A DNA stretch of 18,550 nucleotides from DATGMP01 sp035293565 (GCA_035293565.1 DATGMP010000164.1:1-18550), one strand, 5' to 3'. Shown: positions 7,459 through 15,761, numbered from the stretch's first letter. The notes: generated by a model not told the origin, from the letters alone. Made by a program: numbers and translations.

Positions 7459-7734
7459 ATGCCGGACGACAGCAGCCAGCGCGACAGCTCACCGGATTTC
7501 GAGACCGCCATCCCGTTCGCTCTGATGGCGATCGGCGCTGCGCGCCTGCTCGGAAGCGCGCCCTTGCTGGGTCTAAGCCTACTGGGCTGTTGGCTCTACC
7601 CATTAGCCGCCAACGCCGATCGGCAACGCCGAAAGCATGGTCGGAACCTTGAAGCGCGCAAGGCTCAAAGCCGCCAACTGGACCAGGCGCTCGAGGCCAC
7701 CTTCCCGGCCAGCGATCCCCCGGCAATCCACTAA
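7459..7734 (+). CDS. Small membrane protein with C-terminal FPASDP motif
   Basis: This 91-aa hypothetical protein has a polar N-terminus, a hydrophobic stretch at about 18-51 that could be one long or two short membrane spans, and then a basic region (DRQRRKHGRNLEARKAQ). It ends with LDQALEATFPASDPPAIH. A C-terminal ALEETFPASDPP-like motif recurs, as far as I know, on many short uncharacterised alphaproteobacterial proteins; its role is unknown. GGAG lies 7 nt before the ATG at 7459, and the gene starts 12 nt after the glycosylase stop, so the pair is likely co-transcribed. I know of no function. Confidence 0.72.
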   Translation: MPDDSSQRDSSPDFETAIPFALMAIGAARLLGSAPLLGLSLLGCWLYPLAANADRQRRKHGRNLEARKAQSRQLDQALEATFPASDPPAIH

Positions 7735-7875
7735 GCCAGCCTTCACGGAGATCCGATCCGTCTTCGCTGACCGGCATCGCCCACTAAGCGGAGCCCCCGG
7801 ATCCACAGTCGGATTTTGGTCGAAAGGGAAGCACCGTCAGCCTCCGCCAGATCGCGATCGGCGATGCAGTCTTCC

Positions 7876-8661
7876 TCACGGCGTGAACTGCTCCTTCAGC
7901 ACCCGCTCCTCGAGCGCGTGCTCAGGATCAAAAAGCAGCGTGAGCTTCGTCGAGCGATCCTCGCAAATATCGACCCGATGCACGTCGCGCACCTCGGTCG
8001 AATCCGCGACCGCCGAGACCGGGCGTTTGATCGCCTCCAGAATTTCGATCGTCACCCGCGCCGTATGGTCGAGGAGCGCTCCGCGCCAGCGCCGCGGCCG
8101 GAAGGCGCTGATCGGGGTGAGCGCCAGCAGATTGGCGCGCAAGGGAATGATCGGGCCGCCGACCGACAGATTATAGGCTGTGCTGCCGGCGGGCGTCGCG
8201 ACCAATGCCCCGTCGCAGATCAGTTCTTCGATTCTGACCACATTGTCGACCGCAATGCGCAGCTTTGCGGTCTGACGCGTCTCGCGCAGCAGCGACACTT
8301 CGTTGACCGCCAATGCCTCGACCGTGGCGCCGTCGACGCACTGGGCGTGCATGCGCAGCGGATGCAGCACGACGGCCCGGCTGTGGGCGATCCGGGCACG
8401 GATGTCGTTCTCCCGATAATCATTCATCAAGAAGCCGACCGTCCCGCGATTCATGCCGAAAATCGGCACCTGGCGAACCATGTGCCGATGCAGCGTCTCC
8501 AGCATGAAACCGTCGCCGCCCAACGCCACGATAACGTCGGCATTCTCCGGATCGGCACCGTCATACCGGGCGACCAGCGCGGCCCGCGCTTCGCGCGCTT
8601 CCGGCGTGTCGGTGGCCTCGAATGCGATCCGGTCCACCGCGATCAGGGGCGACTTGGACAT
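7876..8661 (-). CDS. nadK: NAD kinase
   Basis: NadK phosphorylates NAD to NADP in the cytoplasm. The 261-aa product contains the GGDG motif (48-51, in VALGGDGFML), FGMNRGTVGFLMN (68-80), AVNEVSLLRE with the NE dyad (120-121), and the glycine-rich ATPAGSTAYNLSVGGPI (155-171). All are diagnostic of the family. Length fits the short alphaproteobacterial form. Start is ATG at 8659-8661. It is the only minus-strand gene within the purine region. It is divergent from purQ across about 128 bp and convergent with the small membrane protein gene. I see no clear terminator in the 140-bp convergent gap at 7735-7875. Confidence 0.96.
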   Translation of the reverse strand: MSKSPLIAVDRIAFEATDTPEAREARAALVARYDGADPENADVIVALGGDGFMLETLHRHMVRQVPIFGMNRGTVGFLMNDYRENDIRARIAHSRAVVLHPLRMHAQCVDGATVEALAVNEVSLLRETRQTAKLRIAVDNVVRIEELICDGALVATPAGSTAYNLSVGGPIIPLRANLLALTPISAFRPRRWRGALLDHTARVTIEILEAIKRPVSAVADSTEVRDVHRVDICEDRSTKLTLLFDPEHALEERVLKEQFTP

Positions 8662-8720
8662 GGGCGCTTGTACCGGGACGGCGGCGGCGGAGCAATGTTC
8701 CTTCGGACCAGGGGCGCGTC

Positions 8721-8749
8721 TGGACAGGGCGGGCAGCGCTCACTAGCTT
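8721..8749 (+). promoter_or_regulatory. Putative promoter of purQ-purL
   Basis: TGGACA (8721-8726), one mismatch from TTGACA, lies 17 nt before TAGCTT (8744-8749), a weak -10 box. Transcription would begin near 8756, about 34 nt before the purQ ATG. A separate promoter is expected because the gene upstream, nadK, runs the other way. Confidence 0.38.
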
Positions 8750-8789
8750 CAGTCCGAGCCCCCCTAACCCACCGAGTCAATCCGTCCCG

Positions 8790-9455
8790 ATGCAGTCAGC
8801 GATCATCGTATTTCCGGGATCGAACCGCGAGCGCGACGCAGCCGTCGCGCTTCGGCGGGCCACTGGCCGGGAGCCTCTCCATATCTGGCACAAGGACGCG
8901 GATTTCCCGAAGGTCGATCTGATCGTCATACCGGGCGGATTTTCGTATGGCGACTATCTGCGCTGCGGCGCCATGGCTGCCCATTCGCCGATCATGCAAG
9001 AGGTCAAAAAACGCGCCCAAGAGGGCGTGCCCATCCTGGGAATCTGCAACGGCTTCCAAATCCTGGTTGAGGCGCAGCTGCTGCCGGGCGCCCTGCTCCG
9101 CAATGCCAGCCTCAAATTCGTCTGCCGCAAGGTGAAGCTCACGGTCGAGCGCAGCGATACGATCTTCACGCGCCGCTACAATGCGGGCGACGTGATGTCG
9201 GTGCCCGTGGCGCACGGCGAAGGCAATTTTGTCGCCGACGCGGAGACGCTGGCGAGGATCGAAGGCGAAGGTTTGGTCGCCTTTCGCTATGTCGAGGACA
9301 CCAACGGCTCCATGAACCGCATCGCGGGGATCTTCGACCCGACCAAGCGAATCCTGGGGCTCATGCCGCATCCCGAGGACGCCACCGATCCATTGCACGG
9401 ATCGACCGACGGCAAGGCCCTTTTCGCCGGTCTGACCGAGGCATTGGCTGCGTGA
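8790..9455 (+). CDS. purQ: Phosphoribosylformylglycinamidine synthase subunit PurQ (glutamine amidotransferase)
   Basis: PurQ hydrolyses glutamine and channels ammonia to PurL for making FGAM. The 221-aa product is a class I glutamine amidotransferase. It has IVFPGSNRERD at the N-terminus, PGGFSYGDYLRCGA (48-61), the nucleophile elbow GICNGFQ with Cys 86, and the rest of the triad His 194 and Glu 196 in LMPHPEDAT. I start at ATG 8790, which gives the standard N-terminus. The longer frame from 8622 overlaps nadK. The ribosome-binding site is weak. It overlaps purL by GTGA, so the two subunits are probably made in coupled amounts. Confidence 0.96.
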   Translation: MQSAIIVFPGSNRERDAAVALRRATGREPLHIWHKDADFPKVDLIVIPGGFSYGDYLRCGAMAAHSPIMQEVKKRAQEGVPILGICNGFQILVEAQLLPGALLRNASLKFVCRKVKLTVERSDTIFTRRYNAGDVMSVPVAHGEGNFVADAETLARIEGEGLVAFRYVEDTNGSMNRIAGIFDPTKRILGLMPHPEDATDPLHGSTDGKALFAGLTEALAA

Positions 9456-11659
9456 GCGAACAGAATCAAGCAAAGCTGGCGCCCGAGGACGAAGCGCTGG
9501 CGCGGGAGCATGGCCTGTCGCCGGACGAGTTCGCGCGGGCGCTGGCCATTGTCGGGCGCCGACCGACCAAGACCGAGCTCGGCATCTTCGGGGCGATGTG
9601 GTCCGAGCATTGCTCGTATAAATCCTCGCGCAACTGGCTGAAGAAGCTGCCGACCGAAGGTTCGCAGGTGATCTGCGGTCCGGGCGAGAATGCCGGCGTC
9701 GTCGATATCGGAGAAGGCCAGGCGCTGGTCTTCAAGATGGAGAGCCATAACCACCCGTCCTTCATCGAGCCCTATCAGGGCGCGGCGACCGGCGTCGGCG
9801 GCATCATGCGCGACGTCTTCACGATGGGCGCCCGGCCGATCGCCAACATGAATGCGCTCCGCTTCGGCGATCCCTCGCACCCGCTGACCCGGCATCTCGT
9901 GGCCGGCGTCGTCGCCGGGATCGGCGACTATGGCAACTGCATGGGCGTGCCGACCGTCGGCGGCGAGACGAACTTCCACGCCGCCTACAACGGCAACATT
10001 CTGGTCAACGCGATGACGGTTGGGCTGGCCGACGCCAGCCGGATCTTCTACTCGGCGGCGGCCGGCGTCGGGAACCCGGTCGTCTATGTCGGCTCGAAGA
10101 CTGGACGAGACGGCATCAAGGGTGCGGTCATGGCCTCCGACGTCTTCACCGAGGACAGCGCCTCACAGCGTCCGACCGTGCAGGTGGGCGACCCCTTCAC
10201 CGAGAAGCTGCTGCTGGAAGCCTGCCTCGAGCTGATGGAGACTGACGCCATCGTCGCCATCCAGGATATGGGTGCCGCGGGCCTCACATCCTCCTCGATC
10301 GAGATGGCCGCCAAGGGCAAGGTCGGTATCGACATCGATCTCGACCTCGTGCCGCAGCGCGAGACCGGCATGTCGGCCTACGAGATCATGCTGTCCGAGA
10401 GCCAGGAGCGGATGCTGATCATCCTGAAGCCCGGCCGCGAAGCGGATGCGGCCGCGATCTTCAGGAAATGGGAGCTCGATTTCGCCGTCATCGGCCGTCT
10501 AACCGACACGCGCCGGCTCATACTGAAGCGGCATGGCAAGGTCGAGGCCGATCTTCCGGTCGACCCCCTGGTCGACGAAGCTCCACGCTACAACCGCCCG
10601 ACGGAGCCGACGCCGCCCGCCGAGCGGATCCGCGCCGCCGACTATCCGCTGCCCTCGCCCGCCGCGACTGTGCTTCTCAAGCTGGTCGGATGCCCCGACC
10701 TCGCTTCCCGCCGCTGGATCTGGGAACAGTATGACAGCCTGGTTCGCGGCGACACCTCCGCCGGCCCGGGCGAAGCGGATGCGGCGATCGTAAGGCTCCC
10801 GGACAGCGACCGCGCCATCGCGATCACGACGGATTGCACCCCGCGCTATTGCTTGGCCGACCCCGAGACCGGCGGCCGCCAGGCGGTCGCCGAGGCTTGG
10901 CGTAATCTGACCGCGGCGGGCGCCCGACCGATTGCGGTTACGGACAACATGAATTTCGGCAGTCCCGAGCGGCCGCGGATCATGGGGCAGTTCGCGCTCT
11001 GTATCGCCGGCATGTCGGACGCGTGCCGGGCGCTCGACTTCCCGGTCGTGTCGGGCAATGTCAGCCTCTACAACGAGACCAATGGCGAGCCGATCCTGCC
11101 GACGCCTGCGATCGGCGCAGTCGGGCTGGTCGACGACGTCCACCGTGTCGCCCGCATCGGCTTCCCGGCTGCCGGCCTCGCGATTCTGCTGGTCGGCGAG
11201 ACCAAGGGCGAGGTCGGCCAGTCCCTCTATTTGCGTGAGATTTACGGCAAGGAGATCGGCGCCCCGCCCCCGGTCGACCTCAAGGCCGAGCGACGCAACG
11301 GCGATTTCGTGCGCGAGGCGATCTCGGACGGCGCGGTTGCCGCCTGCCATGACGTTTCGGATGGCGGGCTGCTGGTGGCTCTGGCCGAAATGGCCATGGC
11401 AAGCGGCATCGGCGCCAAACTCGCCCTGCCGAGCGAACCCGGCCTCCTGTTCGGAGAGGACCAGGGTCGCTATATAATCGTGACCGCCGAAGCGCGGTCG
11501 TTGGAGTCGAAGGCTGCGGCAGCCGGGGTTCCGGTGCGGCGGATCGGCACGACCGGCGGCGATGTGCTGTCGCTCGAAGGCGACAGCGCGATCACGGTTG
11601 CAGCCCTGATGGTTGCGAACGAGAGCTGGCTTCCGAACTATATGGCCGGCAAGGACTGA
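9452..11659 (+). CDS. purL: Phosphoribosylformylglycinamidine synthase subunit PurL
   Basis: PurL is the catalytic synthetase subunit of FGAM synthase: it uses ATP and ammonia delivered by PurQ, with PurS as the adaptor. At 735 aa it is the small PurL type that needs separate PurQ and PurS, not the fused form of about 1300 aa found in enterobacteria. The sequence shows GIFGAMWSEHCSYKSSR (44-60, with His 53 of the family signature), FKMESHNHPSFIEPYQGAATGVGGI (94-118), QDMGAAGLTSSS and the second-half AIRPxxVxDNMNFGSPE-like segment (here ARPIAVTDNMNFGSPERP). The start is GTG at 9452 inside the purQ stop (GTGA). No truncation or frameshift is visible. Confidence 0.97.
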   Translation: MSEQNQAKLAPEDEALAREHGLSPDEFARALAIVGRRPTKTELGIFGAMWSEHCSYKSSRNWLKKLPTEGSQVICGPGENAGVVDIGEGQALVFKMESHNHPSFIEPYQGAATGVGGIMRDVFTMGARPIANMNALRFGDPSHPLTRHLVAGVVAGIGDYGNCMGVPTVGGETNFHAAYNGNILVNAMTVGLADASRIFYSAAAGVGNPVVYVGSKTGRDGIKGAVMASDVFTEDSASQRPTVQVGDPFTEKLLLEACLELMETDAIVAIQDMGAAGLTSSSIEMAAKGKVGIDIDLDLVPQRETGMSAYEIMLSESQERMLIILKPGREADAAAIFRKWELDFAVIGRLTDTRRLILKRHGKVEADLPVDPLVDEAPRYNRPTEPTPPAERIRAADYPLPSPAATVLLKLVGCPDLASRRWIWEQYDSLVRGDTSAGPGEADAAIVRLPDSDRAIAITTDCTPRYCLADPETGGRQAVAEAWRNLTAAGARPIAVTDNMNFGSPERPRIMGQFALCIAGMSDACRALDFPVVSGNVSLYNETNGEPILPTPAIGAVGLVDDVHRVARIGFPAAGLAILLVGETKGEVGQSLYLREIYGKEIGAPPPVDLKAERRNGDFVREAISDGAVAACHDVSDGGLLVALAEMAMASGIGAKLALPSEPGLLFGEDQGRYIIVTAEARSLESKAAAAGVPVRRIGTTGGDVLSLEGDSAITVAALMVANESWLPNYMAGKD

Positions 11660-11705
11660 CCCGCCCAGCGCGGACCAAGGGTGGCGGTGAAAGGATGACG
11701 ACGGC

Positions 11706-11939
11706 ATGGCAATGGACCCGCAGTCGATCGAACGGATGATCAAGGAAGCCCTGCCCGACGCGCAGGTCCGCATCGACGATCTGCGGGGTGACGGCGACCA
11801 TTACGCCGCCTATGTGACGTCCGCCGCCTTCAAGGGCCTGTCACGCATCCAGCAGCACCAGCTGGTCTACAAGGCGCTGCAAGGGCGGATGGGCAACGAG
11901 CTGCATGCGCTGGCGCTGCAAACCGCCATCGCGGAATAG
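11706..11939 (+). CDS. bolA: BolA family protein
   Basis: This is a short 77-aa BolA-like protein, of the class that partners with CGFS monothiol glutaredoxins to hold or deliver [2Fe-2S] clusters and signal iron status. The class II KH-like core is visible, with the conserved SAAFKGLSRIQQHQLVYKAL helix-turn region and a His in QQHQ. It ends with HALALQT, as in the family. The AAAGGA at 11690-11695 is a possible ribosome-binding site for the ATG at 11706; the ATG at 11712 is an alternative. It lies 46 nt after purL and 11 nt before grxD, and the pairing with grxD supports the functional assignment. Confidence 0.9.
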   Translation: MAMDPQSIERMIKEALPDAQVRIDDLRGDGDHYAAYVTSAAFKGLSRIQQHQLVYKALQGRMGNELHALALQTAIAE

Positions 11940-11950
11940 GAGAGACGAAC

Positions 11951-12292
11951 ATGAGTGACAATCCGGTTTTCGAGCGTATCCGTCAGGAGGTCAGCACTAC
12001 CCCGGTGGTGCTGTTCATGAAGGGCACGCCCGTCTTTCCGCAATGCGGCTTCTCCGCTGCCGTGGTCCAGCTGCTGAACCATCTCGGCGTCTCGTTCAAA
12101 GGCGTCGACGTGCTGAGCGACCCGGGCCTGCGCCAGGGGATCAAGGAATTCACCAACTGGCCGACCATCCCGCAGCTCTATGTGAAGGGCGAATTCGTCG
12201 GCGGCTGCGATATTATTCGCGAGATGTTCGAGACCGGTGAGCTGGTCGAGCTGCTGCAGGCCAAGGGCGTCCCGGTCGACGCAGCGGCGTAA
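11951..12292 (+). CDS. grxD: Monothiol glutaredoxin, CGFS type (Grx4/GrxD)
   Basis: The 113-aa product has the single-cysteine active site CGFS (Cys 32, in VFPQCGFSAAVV), the glutathione-binding WPTIPQLYVKGEFVGG (70-85) and GGCDIIREM (84-92). These mark the Grx4/Grx5 class that binds a glutathione-ligated [2Fe-2S] cluster and passes it to acceptors, together with BolA. GTPVFPQCGF, which follows MKG in the lysine motif, is typical. AGGAGA lies just upstream of the ATG at 11951. It forms a tight pair with bolA. Directly after its stop lies the dispersed palindromic repeat at 12296-12377. Confidence 0.96.
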   Translation: MSDNPVFERIRQEVSTTPVVLFMKGTPVFPQCGFSAAVVQLLNHLGVSFKGVDVLSDPGLRQGIKEFTNWPTIPQLYVKGEFVGGCDIIREMFETGELVELLQAKGVPVDAAA

Positions 12293-12295
12293 ATC

Positions 12296-12377
12296 GTAGG
12301 ATGGGTGGAGCGTAGCGATACCCATCTCTCCAAGATCGACGAAACGATGGGTTTCGCCGCGGCTCAACCCATACTAC
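12296..12377. repeat. Dispersed palindromic repeat (GTAGGATGGGT...ACCCATACTAC)
   Basis: The outer arms GTAGGATGGGTGGAGC (12296-12311) and GGCTCAACCCATACTAC (12361-12377) are imperfect inverted copies. Each side is itself a hairpin of the form ATGGGT...ACCCAT (12301-12325 and 12347-12372), giving a double-hairpin or cloverleaf. A very similar TAGGATGGGT-GAGCG-AGCG-ACCCATC / GATGGGTTTCGC-GCTCAACCCATCCTAC element is known to me as a widely dispersed intergenic repeat in proteobacterial genomes. It occupies the whole gap from grxD to the esterase gene and ends 6 nt before the first usable start codon of that gene. Confidence 0.82.
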
Positions 12378-12383
12378 GCTCTA

Positions 12384-13922
12384 TTGACCGCGGCGGTGCT
12401 CAGCCTATCGAGCACTGCTTGCGGGGCGACCTGCCGAGAGCTCGCCAGCCTCTCCGTCCCGCAGACCAAGATCGAATCCGCAGCTCAAGTCTCGCCGCCC
12501 TTCACCGCAGGTGACCAGAGCGCGTTCGGCGCGGTCACCGTCCAAAAGCCCTTCTGCCGCGTGACCGGGCGGATCGCGCCGGCGATCCGGTTCGAGGTCT
12601 GGCTGCCGGTCGCGCCCGCGTGGAACGGCAAGCTGCAGGGCGTCGGCAATGGCGGCGTGGCCGGAATGATCAATTACGCAGGCCTGGGCGCTGCGCTGGA
12701 TCGAGGCTATGCGGCAGTGTCCTCCGATCTGGGGCATGAAGGCGGGTTCATCGATTTCAGATTCGCGGTCGGTCATCCGGAGCTGGTCAAGGATTGGGGC
12801 TATCGCGCAACGCATGAGATGACCGAGAAGGCCAAGGCGATCGTCCAGGCCTTCTATGGCGCCCTGCCCGCCCATTCCTATTTCACCGGCTGCTCGGGCG
12901 GCGGCCGTCAGGGTCTGATGGAGGCGCAGCGCTATCCCGAGGACTATGACGGCATCGTCGCAGGCGATCCGACCAGCGACTTCACGCGCCTGACTCTCGG
13001 CGGTCGGCTCTGGGTCGCGGAAGCCACCCTCAAGAACCCGGCGAGCTATGTTCCGGCCGGGAAGATCCCGGTCCTCGCGGCTGCCGTGCAGGCAGCGTGC
13101 GATGCGCAGGATGGCGTGAAGGACGGCATCGTCGCCGACCCGCGGCAATGCCGGTTCGACCCCGCGACCATCCAATGCAATGGCGCGGACTCCGACAGCT
13201 GCCTGACCGCGGCGCAGGTCACGGCCGTCAAGACGATTTACGCCGGATCGACCAACGCAAAAGGCGAACGCATTTTTCCCGGCTACATGCCGGGCGGCGA
13301 ACTGGGCCCCGGCGGCTGGGCATCTTACGTGTCGGGCGCAGCGCCGAAGCAAGGTGGCCAATTCCAATATGCCGACGGGTTCGCACGCTACATGGTCATG
13401 GAGCGCCCCGACTACGATTCACTGACCTTCGATTTCGACCGTGACATGCCGGCGGCGATCACGAAGCTCTCCAAAGACATCGACGCGACCAATCCCGACC
13501 TGTCTGCCTTCGCGGCCCGAGGCGGCAAGCTGATCCAGTATCACGGCTGGAGCGATCCCGGCGTTTCGCCGCTCAGCAGCATCCGCTATTACGAGAGCGT
13601 CGTGCGCGCCCATGACCCGGCCGCCTCGGGCAGGCCCTCGCTCAAGGCGTGGCATGCGACCTGGGATTTCTACCGCCTGTTCATGGTGCCGGGCATGCAG
13701 CATTGCGTCGGCGGCCCCGGCCCTGATCATTTCGATGCGCTGGCGGCGCTCGAAGCCTGGGTCGAGAAGAAGACGCCGCCCGACCGGATCATCGCCACTC
13801 ATCTCACGAACGGAAAGCCCGACCGCACCCGTCCGCTCTGCTACTACCCGAGCGCTGCCCAATGGACCGGCCAGGGCTCCACGGACGACGCTCGGAATTT
13901 CGTCTGCGTCAGCGGGCGCTGA
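12384..13922 (+). CDS. Tannase/feruloyl esterase family hydrolase, 5' end disturbed
   Basis: This family hydrolyses ester bonds of galloyl, feruloyl or related aromatic esters, normally after export. The 512 residues hold the family's CS-D-HC catalytic arrangement: Cys170-Ser171 in TGCSGGGRQG, Asp391 in HGWSDPGVSP, and His440-Cys441 in PGMQHCVGG. The neighbouring cysteines would form a disulfide beside the active site. CDAQDGVKDGIVADP (239-253) resembles the calcium-binding loop of the lid. The start is odd. The frame is open back to a stop at 12297, but the only starts are TTG at 12384 or GTG at 12396. The N-terminus (TAAVLSLSSTACGATC) looks like the hydrophobic part of a signal peptide without its charged beginning, and the in-frame sequence before it is the palindromic repeat. 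It may be a 5'-truncated gene or use a weak start; the rest of the frame is intact. Confidence 0.85.
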   Translation: MTAAVLSLSSTACGATCRELASLSVPQTKIESAAQVSPPFTAGDQSAFGAVTVQKPFCRVTGRIAPAIRFEVWLPVAPAWNGKLQGVGNGGVAGMINYAGLGAALDRGYAAVSSDLGHEGGFIDFRFAVGHPELVKDWGYRATHEMTEKAKAIVQAFYGALPAHSYFTGCSGGGRQGLMEAQRYPEDYDGIVAGDPTSDFTRLTLGGRLWVAEATLKNPASYVPAGKIPVLAAAVQAACDAQDGVKDGIVADPRQCRFDPATIQCNGADSDSCLTAAQVTAVKTIYAGSTNAKGERIFPGYMPGGELGPGGWASYVSGAAPKQGGQFQYADGFARYMVMERPDYDSLTFDFDRDMPAAITKLSKDIDATNPDLSAFAARGGKLIQYHGWSDPGVSPLSSIRYYESVVRAHDPAASGRPSLKAWHATWDFYRLFMVPGMQHCVGGPGPDHFDALAALEAWVEKKTPPDRIIATHLTNGKPDRTRPLCYYPSAAQWTGQGSTDDARNFVCVSGR

Positions 13923-13926
13923 GGCT

Positions 13927-15585
13927 CTATTCTTGCGGCGACAGGAAAGTGGGCGGTTCGAGGGGGTGCTCGGGCATGTCGGCCCCGCGCCGGATCTCGA
14001 AAAGCCAGAGCTCAGGTGAAAAGAGCGTGCCGAGCGGCCTTGCGCTGGGAATGTGGTGAACCAGCTTTCCGGTCGCAAAAAGCTCCCGATAGAAATCCGG
14101 AAAGTGAGCGGCCTTATATACGTCGCGAACATCGGTTTCGTCGCGCTGGAGCGATCGATTGAAATACCGCCCGATCACCGATTCCGTCACGAGGACATGC
14201 GTCACGCCCTTCGCGCGAAGGGCGTCCAGGTCGCCGAGGTCGAACGGATCTCCCGCGACCATCAGCCTCGTCGGTACGTCGGCCGGTCCCGGCGTCGGCG
14301 ATTGGCTCTCGGATAGCCCATCGACTTCGGATGCCGCCAGCACCGCGCTTTGCGGCAAGTTCGTGCGAATCCAGCGCGCCATCTGTGCGCGGCTGTCATT
14401 CAATATGGCCGCGCGCGAAGCCGTGACGCTCGCGCATTCGCTGCCCACGATCGCGGCCATTGCAAGCCAGGCGGCAATGCGCAGCTCGATGCGCCTATGC
14501 CGCTGAGCCACTCGGCCGATGAACATCGCGGCTGCCGCGAGGATCATGACCAGGGGCGGAAGCTCATACCGAATCCGCTTCGACGGGCTCAATTGCAGGA
14601 CCAGCAGATAGGCGATCGGCAACAAGGCGATTGCGAGCTCGACGGCACCGAGCGGCTTTTTCGAGCGCAGCGTCGCAACGACGTAGCAACCGAACGCTCC
14701 AATCGCCATGAACGGGCAAAGGTCGATCAGACCTTCAATGTAGAGCTTGGAGAGGATCGGCCTGGAGAGCGCTCCGCCGGTTGCGGCCTGCGAAGCGCCG
14801 AGCCTGAGACCCCCGGCGAATGATTTGAGTGCGGTGAAGAGCTGCCAATCGACGGCGAGAAAGACCGCGGCCGCGAGCGCGACTGCAACCCCGGCCTTCT
14901 TTGCCGTCAGCCCGGGCGGGTCATGCTGGAGGACGCGGCTCTGCCAGATCACGAGCGCGACAGCGATGGCTACGGTTGCCACGCCCGGGTACTTCCCCGA
15001 TGCCGTGACGCCGGCGGCCAAGCCCAACTGCGACAGCCGCGACCAATCGGGGTTGCGGCCGTAGCGCGCCAAGGCGACCAGGAAGAGTCCCAGCCCGAAT
15101 ACGTAGACCGCATCCTCCTTCATATAGTGGGCAAGCCCGTAGAGAAGCGGATCCAGGCCAACGACAAGAGCGACGAATAGGCCCGCGAGTTCGCCGTAAA
15201 GAAGGAGCGCGAGAAGGGCCAAGAGATCGACGGCCAGGACCGCCGCCAGCGCCGATACGAACCGTCCCGCGACGACGATGTCCTGAGAGGACGGATTGGG
15301 CCGGAACGTGAGCACCGCCGCCGTCGCATCGAGAAGAAGGCGCGGGTGATTGAAATTCGGCGTTTCGCCGGCGACTTGCGCCACCTTGCTCGGTTCGTTG
15401 AAATGCCATGAGGCAGGGAAGCCGTTACCCTCGGTGTAAAGGCCAAGCAGCACACAAGACCAGGTGGCCAGAATGACAGCCAGCAGATGCCGCGAGCCAA
15501 GTGCGCGAAGACTATCCCTAGCGCAGCGCCTGACGGGAGGGCCGGCCAGGATTATTGTGCTATCGCGCCTTGCGTCTCTGAACAT
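13927..15585 (-). CDS. GT-C type membrane glycosyltransferase (PMT/ArnT-like)
   Basis: The 552-aa product is a multi-span membrane protein. The first span is at about 33-50, followed by a periplasmic loop with WHFNEPSKVAQVAGETPNFNHP (about 60-81). A series of hydrophobic segments follows to about residue 400, and a soluble C-terminal domain to the end. The loop motif resembles the HPDE-x-x-K...NFNHP loop of GT-C enzymes that transfer sugars from polyprenyl-phosphate donors. Here the acidic pair reads N-E instead of D-E, keeping the Glu. The acceptor cannot be told. I use the ATG at 15583-15585, which has no clear ribosome-binding site, so the start is uncertain. It converges with the esterase gene with only 4 nt between stop codons. 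Confidence 0.75.
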   Translation of the reverse strand: MFRDARRDSTIILAGPPVRRCARDSLRALGSRHLLAVILATWSCVLLGLYTEGNGFPASWHFNEPSKVAQVAGETPNFNHPRLLLDATAAVLTFRPNPSSQDIVVAGRFVSALAAVLAVDLLALLALLLYGELAGLFVALVVGLDPLLYGLAHYMKEDAVYVFGLGLFLVALARYGRNPDWSRLSQLGLAAGVTASGKYPGVATVAIAVALVIWQSRVLQHDPPGLTAKKAGVAVALAAAVFLAVDWQLFTALKSFAGGLRLGASQAATGGALSRPILSKLYIEGLIDLCPFMAIGAFGCYVVATLRSKKPLGAVELAIALLPIAYLLVLQLSPSKRIRYELPPLVMILAAAAMFIGRVAQRHRRIELRIAAWLAMAAIVGSECASVTASRAAILNDSRAQMARWIRTNLPQSAVLAASEVDGLSESQSPTPGPADVPTRLMVAGDPFDLGDLDALRAKGVTHVLVTESVIGRYFNRSLQRDETDVRDVYKAAHFPDFYRELFATGKLVHHIPSARPLGTLFSPELWLFEIRRGADMPEHPLEPPTFLSPQE

Positions 15586-15761
15586 CGTGCGAAAGGCTTA
15601 TCGTGGGCCGCGGATATTCCGCACAATTCAAGAACCATGCCAGAATTATTTGTCTGAGCAAATTCAATACCTTAAATACTTATGCCTCGTGAGACATAAT
15701 CGAACTGTAAATTTTTTCGACATGCACCGCGATCGCCAAGCTCCCGACAGTGGACGCCGCG
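15586..15761. other. AT-rich gap between two glycosyltransferase genes
   Basis: This 176-nt spacer is distinctly AT-rich in its middle (about 15640-15720, with ATTATTTG, AATACTTATG and AAATTTTTT) against GC-rich neighbours. On the minus strand TTCGAT and TAAGTA with a 16-nt spacer could be a weak promoter for the GT-C gene. I see no convincing ORF or terminator. Confidence 0.4.

Noticed and set aside
8622..8789. Longer purQ start at 8622
   Set aside because: It would overlap the divergent nadK start and add about 56 unmatched residues; PurQ proteins begin at MQSAIIVFPG.
10499..11773. 424-codon minus-strand frame opposite purL
   Set aside because: purL is full length with all signatures on the plus strand; this frame has none and is a shadow.
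12296..12377. The palindrome as a simple intrinsic terminator of grxD
   Set aside because: It could end transcription, but there is no T-run, and the double-hairpin layout with a known dispersed core fits a repeat element better.
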